Part shown: positions 25,494-34,179 of the stretch, one piece after another | Position numbering within the stretch: position 1 is the first letter of the stretch | How the letters are laid out: each line of letters opens with the position of its first letter | NCBI GenBank assembly: GCA_965216945.1 | Contig: CBDCGU010000003.1 | Span: 3,472,001-3,536,000 of the forward strand | DNA from: DATHZQ01 sp965216945 | Lineage (GTDB): Bacteria > Actinomycetota > Acidimicrobiia > Spongiisociales > UBA5794 | DNA length: 64,000 bases | Direction: 5' to 3' | Translations under genes and position numbers: made by a program | The notes under the pieces: model-generated | What the model saw: the letters and a program-made list of their open reading frames with translations, nothing else | Databases searched by the model: none | What the model was told of the DNA's origin: nothing

Positions 25494-26291
25494 ATGGACC
25501 TGAGGATCGACGGCAAGGTCGCGCTCGTCACGGGCGGCAGCAAGGGCATCGGTTACGCCTCGGCCATGCGACTGGCCGAAGAGGGCTGCGACGTCGCGCT
25601 GGTCGCCCGCAACATCCAACCACTGAACGCGGCAGCCAGGAGAATCGCCGAGGCCACGGGCTGCCGCACCTTCACTGTCGCCGCCGACATGTCGGAGACG
25701 GCCGAGGTGGAGCGGGCAACCGCCGAGGTCGTCGACGAGCTGGGCGAGATCGACATCCTCGTCACCTGCGCCGGGAGCTCACCGGGTGGTCTCATCGAGG
25801 AGTTGACCGACGATCAGTGGTTCTCCAGCCTCAACCTCAAGTTCATGGGATACGTCCGATCGGTACGAGCCGTTCTACCCCGCATGCGGGAGCGGCGCAC
25901 GGGTGCCGTCGTGATGGTCGTTGGCAACGATGGCATCAAGCCGACCTATTGGGAGACCACAGCAGGCGTAGCCAACGCCGCCGACATCAACTTCGCATCG
26001 GCCATGGCTGAGCAATACGGTCGCTACGGTGTCCGCGTGAACACCGTCAACCCGGGTCCGGTCAACACCGATCGGTGGGACGGCCTCGAGAAGGCCTTCG
26101 CCCGTGACAAGGGAGTCGACCAGGCACGGGCCCATGAGCTCGCCATCCAGAGCATCCCGTTCGGGCGGATCGCAGAACCCGAGGAGGTGGCCGACTTGGT
26201 CGCATTCCTCGCTTCGTCGCGCGCCTCCTTCATCAATGGTGCTCACGTCCTGATCGATGGTTCGCAACGCAAAGGGATCATGGACCTCTGA
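25494..26291 (+). CDS. SDR-fold protein lacking the canonical Tyr-x3-Lys
   Basis: A 265-residue short-chain dehydrogenase/reductase fold with TGGSKGIG at 13-20 for NAD(P), LVTCAGSSPGG for the NAG region, and RVNTVNPGPVNTDRW after the active site. Where YxxxK should be, about 155-163, it reads TTAGVANAADINFA; the usual Ser before it is also replaced (VVGNDG). Strong GAGGAGG precedes the ATG. It is followed 37 bp later by the mutase large subunit. It may be a reductase using other residues or a binding protein. The call of the fold is firm, that of activity is not. Confidence 0.85.
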   Translation: MDLRIDGKVALVTGGSKGIGYASAMRLAEEGCDVALVARNIQPLNAAARRIAEATGCRTFTVAADMSETAEVERATAEVVDELGEIDILVTCAGSSPGGLIEELTDDQWFSSLNLKFMGYVRSVRAVLPRMRERRTGAVVMVVGNDGIKPTYWETTAGVANAADINFASAMAEQYGRYGVRVNTVNPGPVNTDRWDGLEKAFARDKGVDQARAHELAIQSIPFGRIAEPEEVADLVAFLASSRASFINGAHVLIDGSQRKGIMDL

Positions 26292-26328
26292 CGGCACCTC
26301 CGGCAACCGCGCCACACGGGAGGGGTAC

Positions 26329-27963
26329 ATGGGACGTACAGACGATTGGCTCGAACGGCATCAAGACGCTGCCAACCTCCCCATCGAACGCAGCGCCTCG
26401 GGGATCCCGGTTCGAGTCGTGTACACCTCGGACGATGTCGTCCCGGGCATCGAGGAGCGCAACGGAATGCCCGGCGAGCCGCCCTTCGGTCGCGGCGTCT
26501 ACCCGACGATGTACCGGGGCCGGCTGTGGACGATGCGCATGTACTCCGGCCTCGAGACCGCAGCAGACACGAACCGGCGGTTTCGATTCCTGCTAGATCA
26601 GGGCCAGACCGGCTTGTCGGTCGCCTTCGACCTCCCGACCCAGATGGGATACGACTCGGACGCACCCGAGGCACGCCACGAGGTGGGACGTACGGGAGTA
26701 GCCGTCAGCTCTCCCACGGACCTCGCAGAGGTCTTCGCTGGCATTCCTCTCGATCAGGTCTCCACCTCGTTCACGATCAACGCAACCGCGCCGATCATTC
26801 TCGCTTACTACGTCGTTGCGGCCGAGCGACAAGGCGTGGATCCGGCCGCGCTGCGCGGAACGATCCAGAACGACATCCTGAAAGAGTACGTCGCTCGCAA
26901 GACGTATATCTTTCCTCCGGGCCCGTCGCTGCGCTTCCTGACCGACGCAATGGAGTACTGCGCACGCGAGCTGCCCCGATTCAATTCCGTGTCCGTGTGC
27001 GGGTACCACATGCGTCAGGCGGGAGCTGATGCCGTCCAGGAGGTGGCGTTCACTCTCGCCAACGCCCTCGTCTACGTGGACGCCATGATCGACCGCGGCT
27101 TCTCCGTGGATGATTTCGCTCCCAGGATCAGCTTCAACCTCGCAACGATGAGCGATCTCTTCGAGGAGGTCGCCAAGCTCAGGGCGTGTCGCCGGCTGTG
27201 GGCTCGCTTGGTCTCTCAACGATTCAACCCCCAGGACGAGCGCTCCGTCATGATGCGATTCTTCTCGGGAGGTGACGGGCTGTCGCTTACTGCGGTCGAG
27301 CCCCTCAACAACATCGTGCGCGTGACCATCCACCAACTTGGCTCCATCCTGGGTGGTGCTCAGGCGATGCACGCCGTCTCATACGATGAGGCAATCGGCC
27401 TGCCCACAGAGGAGTCGGCGCTGGTGGCTCTCCGCACCCAGCAGATTCTGGCGACGGAGGTGGGCTTGACTCGTACGGTGGACCCGTTGGCGGGCTCGTA
27501 CTACATCGAGTCGATGACGGACGAGATCGATGCGAGGGCGGGCGCCCTGATTGCCGAGATCGACGCCAAAGGTGGAATGCTCGCTCTTATCGACTCCGGG
27601 TGGGTCGAGGACCAGATCGATGAGAAGGCGTACGAGCGGGAACTGGCAGTCGCCCGCGGCGACGTCGAGATTGTCGGTGTGAATGCGTATGTTCGCAACG
27701 GCGAGGAGCAAGTGAGCGTGCCGTTCCGCCTCCCTTCGTTCGGCGACGGGAACTTTGAGGATCGTCAGATCCAGCGGCTCCAGGCTCACCGCCGGGGTCG
27801 CGACGCTCTGGGCGTCGACGAAGTCCTACGGAGGATCGCGGCGCAGGCCGAGAGCGAGCGGGTCAATCTCATGCCTGCCATGATTGAGGCGGCCCGAGTG
27901 GGTGCGACCGTAGGCGAGGTCAGCGCCGTGTTGCGGTCCGTTTGGGGGACCCACGACGGGTGA
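26329..27963 (+). CDS. B12-dependent acyl-CoA mutase, large (catalytic) subunit
   Basis: A 544-residue TIM-barrel subunit without its own B12 domain. The residues that define the methylmalonyl-CoA mutase active site are all present at a constant offset of 17 from the Propionibacterium enzyme: Tyr72 (Tyr89), Gln180 (Gln197), Arg190 (Arg207), Tyr226 and His227 (Tyr243, His244). Isobutyryl-type enzymes are known to replace Tyr89 and Arg207, so a CoA ester carrying a second carboxylate is predicted. The ATG follows GGGAGGGG. It should pair with the small subunit at 23376-23813. No MeaB-type chaperone gene is in the window. Confidence 0.92.
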   Translation: MGRTDDWLERHQDAANLPIERSASGIPVRVVYTSDDVVPGIEERNGMPGEPPFGRGVYPTMYRGRLWTMRMYSGLETAADTNRRFRFLLDQGQTGLSVAFDLPTQMGYDSDAPEARHEVGRTGVAVSSPTDLAEVFAGIPLDQVSTSFTINATAPIILAYYVVAAERQGVDPAALRGTIQNDILKEYVARKTYIFPPGPSLRFLTDAMEYCARELPRFNSVSVCGYHMRQAGADAVQEVAFTLANALVYVDAMIDRGFSVDDFAPRISFNLATMSDLFEEVAKLRACRRLWARLVSQRFNPQDERSVMMRFFSGGDGLSLTAVEPLNNIVRVTIHQLGSILGGAQAMHAVSYDEAIGLPTEESALVALRTQQILATEVGLTRTVDPLAGSYYIESMTDEIDARAGALIAEIDAKGGMLALIDSGWVEDQIDEKAYERELAVARGDVEIVGVNAYVRNGEEQVSVPFRLPSFGDGNFEDRQIQRLQAHRRGRDALGVDEVLRRIAAQAESERVNLMPAMIEAARVGATVGEVSAVLRSVWGTHDG

Positions 27964-27985
27964 TGGGACCCCGTCTTGTCCGGTG

Positions 27986-28957
27986 CTACCGGATGGGCAT
28001 CGCCAGCGGTCGGATCGGGCCCGCCGTGGCGCCCCGGATCTTGAGACAAGCGCCGACGAACACGAACTCGTAGCACTTCTCCTGAGACAGCTCCTCCAGG
28101 TTCACCACTTCCATGATCGGTACGCCGGCCTCGGCGAGGAGGTAGGTGTGAACAGGTAGCCAGTTCTCCGGATCGGGGGACGGCAGGTTCTCGTATGCGA
28201 TGTTGTCGATCCCGACCATGGTTGCGCCCGCTTTCGCGAGGTACTCCGAGCCGTTGCGGTCGACCCCAGGTTCCCTCGGAAGATAAGCGGCGGCGTCGGG
28301 CCAGGTCGAGCCGCGCCCGGTGCGGACCATGACGACATCGCCCGGACGGAGGTCCGTGCCCTGACGGCGCCGGGCGTCCTCGAGCTGGCTCGCGTCGATT
28401 GCATGCCCGTCGGGGAGGACATCGGTCCCCTGGGCGGCGGCGATGTCGATCAGGACACCACGAGTGATCACAGGCGGATACTTGTCGGCGCCGCACTTCC
28501 TCCAGTGGAGGCTTCCCAGGTGATCGTCGGCCGAGAAGCCGTTCCAGATCCGGTTGTGGTATCCGAAGTGATTAAGCGTGTCGATGTGAGTTCCGGTGTG
28601 GGTGAACATCGATACCGCGTCAGCGGACCAGGCGACGAGCTCGTTCTGTTCTCGCCCGACTCCCATCGGATCGTCAGCGACCGAACCCCGTGGTGTATGC
28701 ACCATCCAAATCGCAAACGGTGGCTCGCCTCCCTGCGTCCACGTGGGCATGTCCATGAAGAGGTCGACGGACAGGTCGAAGATCTTGCCGGCGTCGGCCC
28801 GGGCGAGTTGCTCAACGGCAATCTGTGGTGTGAGCAGGTTCAGCATGCCTATCTCGTCGTCGTCCCCGAATGGGCTGCGCGAGACCTCGCCGGGAGTCGC
28901 ATTGAACGCTGCGATCAGGTCCTTGGTGTCTCGATCGATGATGCCGGGTCCGCACAT
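27986..28957 (-). CDS. Cyclase-family (PF04199) metal-dependent hydrolase
   Basis: A 323-residue protein of the kynurenine-formamidase-like cyclase family. The metal motif HTGTHID is at 120-126 and further conserved segments are LRPGDVVMVRTG and GIDNIAYEN. Known members hydrolyse formamides or cyclic amides, or act on acyclic/cyclic isomers; the substrate here is unknown. The start follows GGGAGGAC. It is the last gene of the first ABC operon, 32 bp after a permease, so it probably acts on the imported compound. Confidence 0.88.
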   Translation of the reverse strand: MCGPGIIDRDTKDLIAAFNATPGEVSRSPFGDDDEIGMLNLLTPQIAVEQLARADAGKIFDLSVDLFMDMPTWTQGGEPPFAIWMVHTPRGSVADDPMGVGREQNELVAWSADAVSMFTHTGTHIDTLNHFGYHNRIWNGFSADDHLGSLHWRKCGADKYPPVITRGVLIDIAAAQGTDVLPDGHAIDASQLEDARRRQGTDLRPGDVVMVRTGRGSTWPDAAAYLPREPGVDRNGSEYLAKAGATMVGIDNIAYENLPSPDPENWLPVHTYLLAEAGVPIMEVVNLEELSQEKCYEFVFVGACLKIRGATAGPIRPLAMPIR

Positions 28958-28989
28958 GTGTCCTCCCGTCAGTTGCCGTCTTGGGCCGC

Positions 28990-29799
28990 TCAGCTTCCCT
29001 CATCGAGCCCTAGCCCGCTGTCCAGTCGTCCTCGCATCCAGGGCAGTGCCGCGCCCTCGCCCCAACGGACCAGCTCCATACTGATCAGGCCGAGGAGCCC
29101 GACGGCCAGGATCACCGCATACAGTTCCTCGACGGCGAACGCGCCACCGAGACGCTGGATCATGCCGCCCAGTCCGATCAGACCGATCACCTGCTCGGCG
29201 ATGATCACGCCCTTGATGGCGCGGCCGGTGGCGATTCTGATGCCGGCCAGCGTCAAGGGAAGGGCTGCCGGGATGACGATCCTGCGAAGAACCTTCGACT
29301 CCGATGCTCCGAAGGCTCTCGCCATCTCCACGAACTCGGAATCGACCGTTCTCACGCCCGCAGAAGTGTTCACAACGATGACGAAGAACGTGTAGATGAT
29401 GATGGTCGCAACGATGGCCCCTTTGCCTGCGGTGCCGAAGATGAGTACGAGCACCGGGATCAGGGCGACCAGCGGGATCGAGAGGAAGACATTTATATAG
29501 ATGTCGAGGGCCCACTCTGCCAGCCGATATCGACCCACGGCCAGGCCGGTGAGCACACCGAGAACAATTGCCGGCGGAAGGGCGATCCCGACGCTGACGA
29601 GGCTGTCTCGCAAGTTGTTGAGGAAACGCTCACTGGTCCACACGTCGACGCACGCCCCCAACACGGCTGTGAGCGGCGGGAGGGCGGGGGAGAGATCCAT
29701 CCGGCCGATGACCTCCCAGGCGACGAAGCCGACGGCGAGGCCCAGCAGGGGCAGGAAGGCGTTGCTCATCGTGCGGCGGAGGCGTTCCAAGAATCTCAT
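28990..29799 (-). CDS. NitT/TauT-type ABC transporter permease (first system, second permease)
   Basis: A 269-residue inner-membrane protein with about six hydrophobic segments and the cytoplasmic EAA loop EMARAFGASESKVLRRIVIPAALP, which contacts the ATPase. It starts at ATG 29799 overlapping the ATPase stop (ATGA); the longer frame reads through the ATPase gene. It differs in sequence from the permease at 30572, so this importer probably has a heteromeric membrane channel. Confidence 0.92.
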   Translation of the reverse strand: MRFLERLRRTMSNAFLPLLGLAVGFVAWEVIGRMDLSPALPPLTAVLGACVDVWTSERFLNNLRDSLVSVGIALPPAIVLGVLTGLAVGRYRLAEWALDIYINVFLSIPLVALIPVLVLIFGTAGKGAIVATIIIYTFFVIVVNTSAGVRTVDSEFVEMARAFGASESKVLRRIVIPAALPLTLAGIRIATGRAIKGVIIAEQVIGLIGLGGMIQRLGGAFAVEELYAVILAVGLLGLISMELVRWGEGAALPWMRGRLDSGLGLDEGS

Positions 29800-30575
29800 T
29801 CGGGGGCCAGATCCTTGGCTTCGCCGTGCATGCCACGGAGCTGGTTCCACATGTGCGTCGTGAGGTCGGTGAAGGTCGACGAGCGCCGGATGGCAGGGGT
29901 GCGCGGCCGTTCTAGCGGGATGTCGAGGATCTCCTTGACCCGTCCCGGGTGGTTATCCATCACCAGGACGCGGTCCGAAAGATAAGCGGCTTCATCCATG
30001 CTGTGGGTGACGAAGATCACCGTCTTCTTCTCCCTGTCCCACAGCTGCGTCAGATCCTCTTGCATGAGCTGACGGGTCTGTGCGTCCAGCGCCCCGAACG
30101 GCTCGTCCATCAACAAGATGTTCGGGTTGACGGTCAGGGCCCTGGCCAGCCCGACCCGCTGGCGCATGCCACCCGAGAGCTCGTGTGGGTAGTGGCTCTC
30201 GAAGCGTTCGAGACCGACTTGCGCCAGGTACGGGCGCGCCCGATTCCTGGCCTCCTTGCGAGACACGCCCCGCATCTCGAGGCCGAACCCGGCGTTGGTG
30301 AGAACCTCCGCCCACGGGAGCAGCACGAAGTGCTGAAACACCATGGCGCGGTCCTCGCCCGGACCCTCCACTGGCGTGCCGTCGATGAGGACCGAGCCTG
30401 CGGTGGGGCGGATGAGCCCGGCCACGATCTTGAGCAAAGTGGTCTTGCCGCATCCGCTTGGCCCCAGAATCGAGAAGAACTCGTTGTCGCGTACGTCGAA
30501 GTTCACGTCTTGGAGCGCAACGAAATCGCCCTCGCGGGTGTTGAACGTTCGGGACAGACCCTTGATCTCGATCAC
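29796..30575 (-). CDS. NitT/TauT-type ABC transporter ATPase (first system)
   Basis: A 259-residue ATPase with Walker A GPSGCGKTT, Q-loop FQHFVLLPW, signature LSGGMRQRVGLARAL, Walker B NILLMDEPFGALD and H-loop THSMDEA. It powers the importer formed with the two flanking permeases and the lipoprotein at 31535-32617. The GTG start at 30575 is chosen because it overlaps the upstream permease stop as GTGA, the rule in this operon; in-frame starts further upstream exist. Confidence 0.95.
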   Translation of the reverse strand: MIEIKGLSRTFNTREGDFVALQDVNFDVRDNEFFSILGPSGCGKTTLLKIVAGLIRPTAGSVLIDGTPVEGPGEDRAMVFQHFVLLPWAEVLTNAGFGLEMRGVSRKEARNRARPYLAQVGLERFESHYPHELSGGMRQRVGLARALTVNPNILLMDEPFGALDAQTRQLMQEDLTQLWDREKKTVIFVTHSMDEAAYLSDRVLVMDNHPGRVKEILDIPLERPRTPAIRRSSTFTDLTTHMWNQLRGMHGEAKDLAPE

Positions 30576-31423
30576 GCAGACTTCTCCATCTCGGTTTTCC
30601 ACCGGGTGACCCGCTGTTCCACCATCCGGGCCAGGGTCAGCAAGAGGACGCCGAAGATCGCAAGCGACAGCACCACGGCGTAGAGATCGGCGCTTTCAAA
30701 GCGCGAGCGATACCGGAGGATGAGCTTTCCCACGCCAACTGCGACGAGCAGGATCTCGACGACCACCATGCCGACTACCGCGCGGCCGGTACCAATTCGA
30801 ACCCCCGCCATGATCCCGGGCAGCGAGTTCGGCAGGATAATCCGGCGGAAGAGCCGCCACTCGGTTGCCTTGAACGACCGGGCCATCTCCATTAGCTCGC
30901 GGTCGGTGTACCGGACTCCGGCAGCCGTGTTCAGCACGATCTCCACCACGGCGAAGAGGAAGACAATGAGGATCCGAGAGGCGTGACCGATGCCGAACAG
31001 CACGACAGAGACCGGCACCAGGGTCGAGATCGGCAGGGCGTTGAGGAACGCGAGGTAGGGCGTCGACAGCTGGAAGGCGGGACGGAATCGTCCGATGACC
31101 AGGCCGAACGGAATGCCGATCACGAGGGCGAGCATCCACCCCCAGAAGAACGGTATGAGGGTGTCGTAGTAGGACTGCCAGAAGAGTGCAGTTTGCAGCT
31201 GGTTCCACAGGGCGGCGACGACGTCGGTGAACGGCACGAAGAAGAGCTGGTTGTCCTGCGCCCGGCCCACCGCCTCCCACACAGCGAAGAACGCCATAAG
31301 CGACAGCAGACGGACGATCCACGGCGTCGCCGGCAAGTCGAGCACAGCTCTCTTGCGCGGCACCGCCGACTCCGTGGGTGTCATCGGCTCCTCGATCATG
31401 TCAATGGGCATGCGCGACGCCAA
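30572..31423 (-). CDS. NitT/TauT-type ABC transporter permease (first system, first permease)
   Basis: A 283-residue membrane protein with about six hydrophobic segments and the EAA loop EMARSFKATEWRLFRRIILPNSLP. The likely start is TTG at 31423 just after AGGAGG; an ATG four codons later is the alternative. It is separated from the substrate-binding protein gene by a strong hairpin, so its expression is probably lower than that of the binding protein. Confidence 0.9.
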   Translation of the reverse strand: MASRMPIDMIEEPMTPTESAVPRKRAVLDLPATPWIVRLLSLMAFFAVWEAVGRAQDNQLFFVPFTDVVAALWNQLQTALFWQSYYDTLIPFFWGWMLALVIGIPFGLVIGRFRPAFQLSTPYLAFLNALPISTLVPVSVVLFGIGHASRILIVFLFAVVEIVLNTAAGVRYTDRELMEMARSFKATEWRLFRRIILPNSLPGIMAGVRIGTGRAVVGMVVVEILLVAVGVGKLILRYRSRFESADLYAVVLSLAIFGVLLLTLARMVEQRVTRWKTEMEKSA

Positions 31424-31484
31424 TGCTCCTCCTGTTTTGCAGATCCATGTCGGCGTCTATCGGCGTCCGGACTCACGAAAGGAA

Positions 31485-31520
31485 GACGGCAAGCCGGTGG
31501 GATCCCACCGGCTTGCCGTC
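31485..31520 (-). terminator. 36-bp perfect palindrome between binding protein and permease genes
   Basis: Arms 31485-31502 and 31503-31520 are exactly complementary (each containing GGCAAGCCGGTGGG or its complement) with essentially no unpaired loop beyond the minimal turn. On the minus strand it lies 14 bp after the binding-protein stop and is followed by TTCCTTT. It fits an intrinsic terminator or processing hairpin that lets the binding protein be made in excess. Confidence 0.8.
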
Positions 31521-31534
31521 CGCTCCCGGTCTCG

Positions 31535-32617
31535 TCAGCGTCGACCCACCTCGTCGAGGGCAGCCGACAGCAGATCGAATGCGAAGTACTTGGTGAGATC
31601 GAGCGTGGACGGGTCGACTTCGAGCTCACCCGTATCCACGAAGAAGTTCACCGTGAAGTCTGCGGTCTCTGGAGTGAGGATGCCGTTCGGGTCCCACAAA
31701 CCGCGGCTCGAGTACTCGCCGATGAGCTCCTCCAGCTGGGCCGGATCCTCGTCGGGCAACAACTCGGTCGCGAGCTGCAGGCCGAACTCCGGGTCGTCGA
31801 TCAGCTTGCGGATGCCCAGGATGAGCCCCTCGACCACGCGCTGGGCGAGTTCGGGGTTCTCATCGGCCCAGTCCTTCGAAAGCCAGATGTCCTGCTCGAT
31901 GAGCATGGGCAGAGTTTCGCCGACGGTTTCGAGTACGACGAACGAGCCTGGGTACGTGGCACTGAGCCGTACGATGTCCGGGAGGTCGATCACCGAAGAG
32001 TCGACCTGGTCATTCGCGAGCGCCTCGGCCCGGACCTCGCTACCGGGAATGATCAGTTGCTCCAGCGTGATGTCGTACTGGTCCATGTAGAACTCGGAAA
32101 GTGCCTTCGTGAACGACGTCTCGCTGTGGACACCGACCGTCATGCCGTCGAGTTCCTCGAACGAGCTGAATTCGTCGCGGCTGACGAACGCCCACGTGGG
32201 GCGCTGTGTTGCAATCACGTCGATGATGGATGCGCCTTGTTCGACGGCAAGCAGTCCCACATTCACGCCGATGTTGGTGCCGATCTGAGCCTCACCTTGG
32301 AGCATGGCCTGGACGGCGATGGTTGCGTCCTCGACGAACCTCTGCTCGACGCTGATCCCTTCTTCGGCGAGGATGCTCCAGGCCGCCGCAGGGACCAGTG
32401 CGATGAAGTCGGGGCTCGAGCCGTGGACGGCGACCAAGCTGACCTCTTCCATCTGCTCCGGCTGTGTCGTATCGGCGGCGGCTGTGGTGGCGGCTTCCCC
32501 CCCCGCCGTGGTAGTGGTGCCGTCAGCGCCGTCGTCGTCTCCGCCACATGCGGCCGCGACGAGCGCTAGTGCAAGGAGGAACGCCAGCAAACGGGTTGTT
32601 CGAATTGACTGTCTCAT
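31535..32617 (-). CDS. ABC transporter substrate-binding lipoprotein, NMT1/THI5-like (first system)
   Basis: A 360-residue lipoprotein. The signal peptide ends LALVAAACGGDDD with the lipidated Cys in a lipobox, followed by a Thr/Ala-rich linker typical of actinobacterial surface proteins. The mature part is NMT1/SsuA-like (GEAQIGTNIGVNVG, DGMTVGVHSETSF, IEQDIWLSKDWADENPELAQ). Ligands in this family include thiamine pyrimidines, sulfonates, riboflavin and aromatic acids; none can be chosen here. The start follows GGAGGGAAAACG and lies 40 bp downstream of operator 3. Confidence 0.92.
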   Translation of the reverse strand: MRQSIRTTRLLAFLLALALVAAACGGDDDGADGTTTTAGGEAATTAAADTTQPEQMEEVSLVAVHGSSPDFIALVPAAAWSILAEEGISVEQRFVEDATIAVQAMLQGEAQIGTNIGVNVGLLAVEQGASIIDVIATQRPTWAFVSRDEFSSFEELDGMTVGVHSETSFTKALSEFYMDQYDITLEQLIIPGSEVRAEALANDQVDSSVIDLPDIVRLSATYPGSFVVLETVGETLPMLIEQDIWLSKDWADENPELAQRVVEGLILGIRKLIDDPEFGLQLATELLPDEDPAQLEELIGEYSSRGLWDPNGILTPETADFTVNFFVDTGELEVDPSTLDLTKYFAFDLLSAALDEVGRR

Positions 32618-32656
32618 CGTTTTCCCTCCAATTCGAGGTGGTTGCACCCCGATTCG

Positions 32657-32665
32657 ATATGATAT
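32657..32665. promoter_or_regulatory. ATATGATAT operator 3
   Basis: Third exact copy, in the 174-bp divergent region between the binding-protein gene (minus) and the UbiD gene (plus). It could control both the importer and the UbiD operon. The right flank AGCAAA resembles the TTCAAA flank of operator 1. Confidence 0.65.
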
Positions 32666-32791
32666 AGCAAATCGCGCCGGGGTGCCGGAGCGCACGTGCT
32701 CGATGATCGAGCCGATCGCAGGCCCCACACGCAGGCGTTCCGTCGGTCGGGATGTCCGCAGGCCCGTAGCCCGAAGACGGCGGGAGGATGG

Positions 32792-34177
32792 ATGACGGCG
32801 TCGCTACGTACGTGGCTCGACGCGAACGGTGGTCCGCTGGGCACGCTGCGCGTTCGGGATCGAGTGAACGCGGCAGCGCATGAGGCGACAGCGATTCTCG
32901 CCCAGCTCGAGACGGCCGACGGCGCGCCTCCCGTTCTGTTCGAGGCGGTGATGGGCTTGGATGGGTCGGACTCAGCGTTCCGGATGTTGTTCAACGTCTA
33001 CTCACGACGGGAGTCGGTGATCCGGGCGCTCGGGTCCGAGGCGGTCGAGTGGCGCGACCTTCTCGCGGAGCTTCCCCGGCGCACGGCTCGCACCCAGCCG
33101 CACAGGCAAGTCAACGGGGGACCCATCCACGATGTCGTGATACGAGCTGGCAACGTAGATCTTCGCACCCTCCCGTGGGTCCGCCACGTCGATGGCGAAG
33201 GCGGCGCCTATTTCACGCCGATCGTCGTTTCCCGCGACCCGGACTCGCCGCGGTACAACCTGTCGTGGAACCGTGCCATGTACCTGGATTCGCGCCACGC
33301 CGGGATCCACATCTCACCGCGGCAGCTGTGGGGATTTCAGCGCACTGCCGAGGAGCGAGGCGAGGACCTTCCGGTCGCTCTCGTGCTCGGACACCACCCT
33401 GGGTTCAACCTGGCGGCGGCATCGCTCACCGTCATGTCGGTCGACGAGTACCACGTAGCCGGCGCACTCCTCGGTGGGCCGGTCGACGTCGTGCCTTCGG
33501 TCTCGTACGGTGATGCGCTCATGGTCCCCGCACAGGCGGAAGCAGTGATCGAGGGCCGCCTGCTCGCCCGCAGGCGGGCGGTCGAGGGACCCTTTGGAGA
33601 GTACATGCGCTACCTCGGCCCTCAGAAGCTGTCGCACGTACTGGAGGTCGACGCCGTCACCCACCGGTCAGACCCGATCGTTGTGGAGATCTTTGCCGGG
33701 CACCACGATCACCTCAATGCTCATTTGTCCATTCACGCCAGCTTGCTGGCGGCCGCCAAGAATGCGGTGCCGCAGGTCGTCGACCTCGGATGGTTCAAGG
33801 GAGGCGGACCGACCACGGCCGTGATCAGCCTGCGCAAGACGGCCGACGGCCAGCCGCTGCGAGCTGCCCTAGCCACGATCGCAGCAAGCAACCTGGTGAA
33901 GCAGGTCATAGTCGTCGACGACGATATCGACGTGTTCGAAGCGCAGCAGGTGTTGTGGGCCGTGTCGACTCGGGTGCGCGCCGGAAAGGACGTAAACATC
34001 CTGAAGGGTGTGCAGGGGTCGTTGCTCGATCCTTCGCATCCGGGGTTCGGAGTCACCGAAGGTCTCGTGATCGACGCCACGTGGCCGCTCGACGTGCCGG
34101 CCCCCCCGCCCGCTCGGGTGCCCGAGGCGGCCATCGCCGCCCACCCCCTCCACGAGTACACGATCGTTGGGATGTAG
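32792..34177 (+). CDS. UbiD-family decarboxylase
   Basis: A 461-residue UbiD-type enzyme that (de)carboxylates unsaturated or aromatic acids with prenylated FMN. Family marks are YNLSWNRAMYLDSRHAGIH, HHPGFNLAAAS, the active-site EGPFGEYMRYLGP and NAVPQVVDLGW. The ATG follows GGGAGG. It heads a chain of eight close or overlapping genes up to the LLM oxidoreductase. The cofactor requires a UbiX prenyltransferase; the only ubiX in the window is a broken copy at 40547-40909. A small zinc-ribbon protein follows immediately. Confidence 0.92.
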   Translation: MTASLRTWLDANGGPLGTLRVRDRVNAAAHEATAILAQLETADGAPPVLFEAVMGLDGSDSAFRMLFNVYSRRESVIRALGSEAVEWRDLLAELPRRTARTQPHRQVNGGPIHDVVIRAGNVDLRTLPWVRHVDGEGGAYFTPIVVSRDPDSPRYNLSWNRAMYLDSRHAGIHISPRQLWGFQRTAEERGEDLPVALVLGHHPGFNLAAASLTVMSVDEYHVAGALLGGPVDVVPSVSYGDALMVPAQAEAVIEGRLLARRRAVEGPFGEYMRYLGPQKLSHVLEVDAVTHRSDPIVVEIFAGHHDHLNAHLSIHASLLAAAKNAVPQVVDLGWFKGGGPTTAVISLRKTADGQPLRAALATIAASNLVKQVIVVDDDIDVFEAQQVLWAVSTRVRAGKDVNILKGVQGSLLDPSHPGFGVTEGLVIDATWPLDVPAPPPARVPEAAIAAHPLHEYTIVGM

Positions 34178-34179
34178 CG

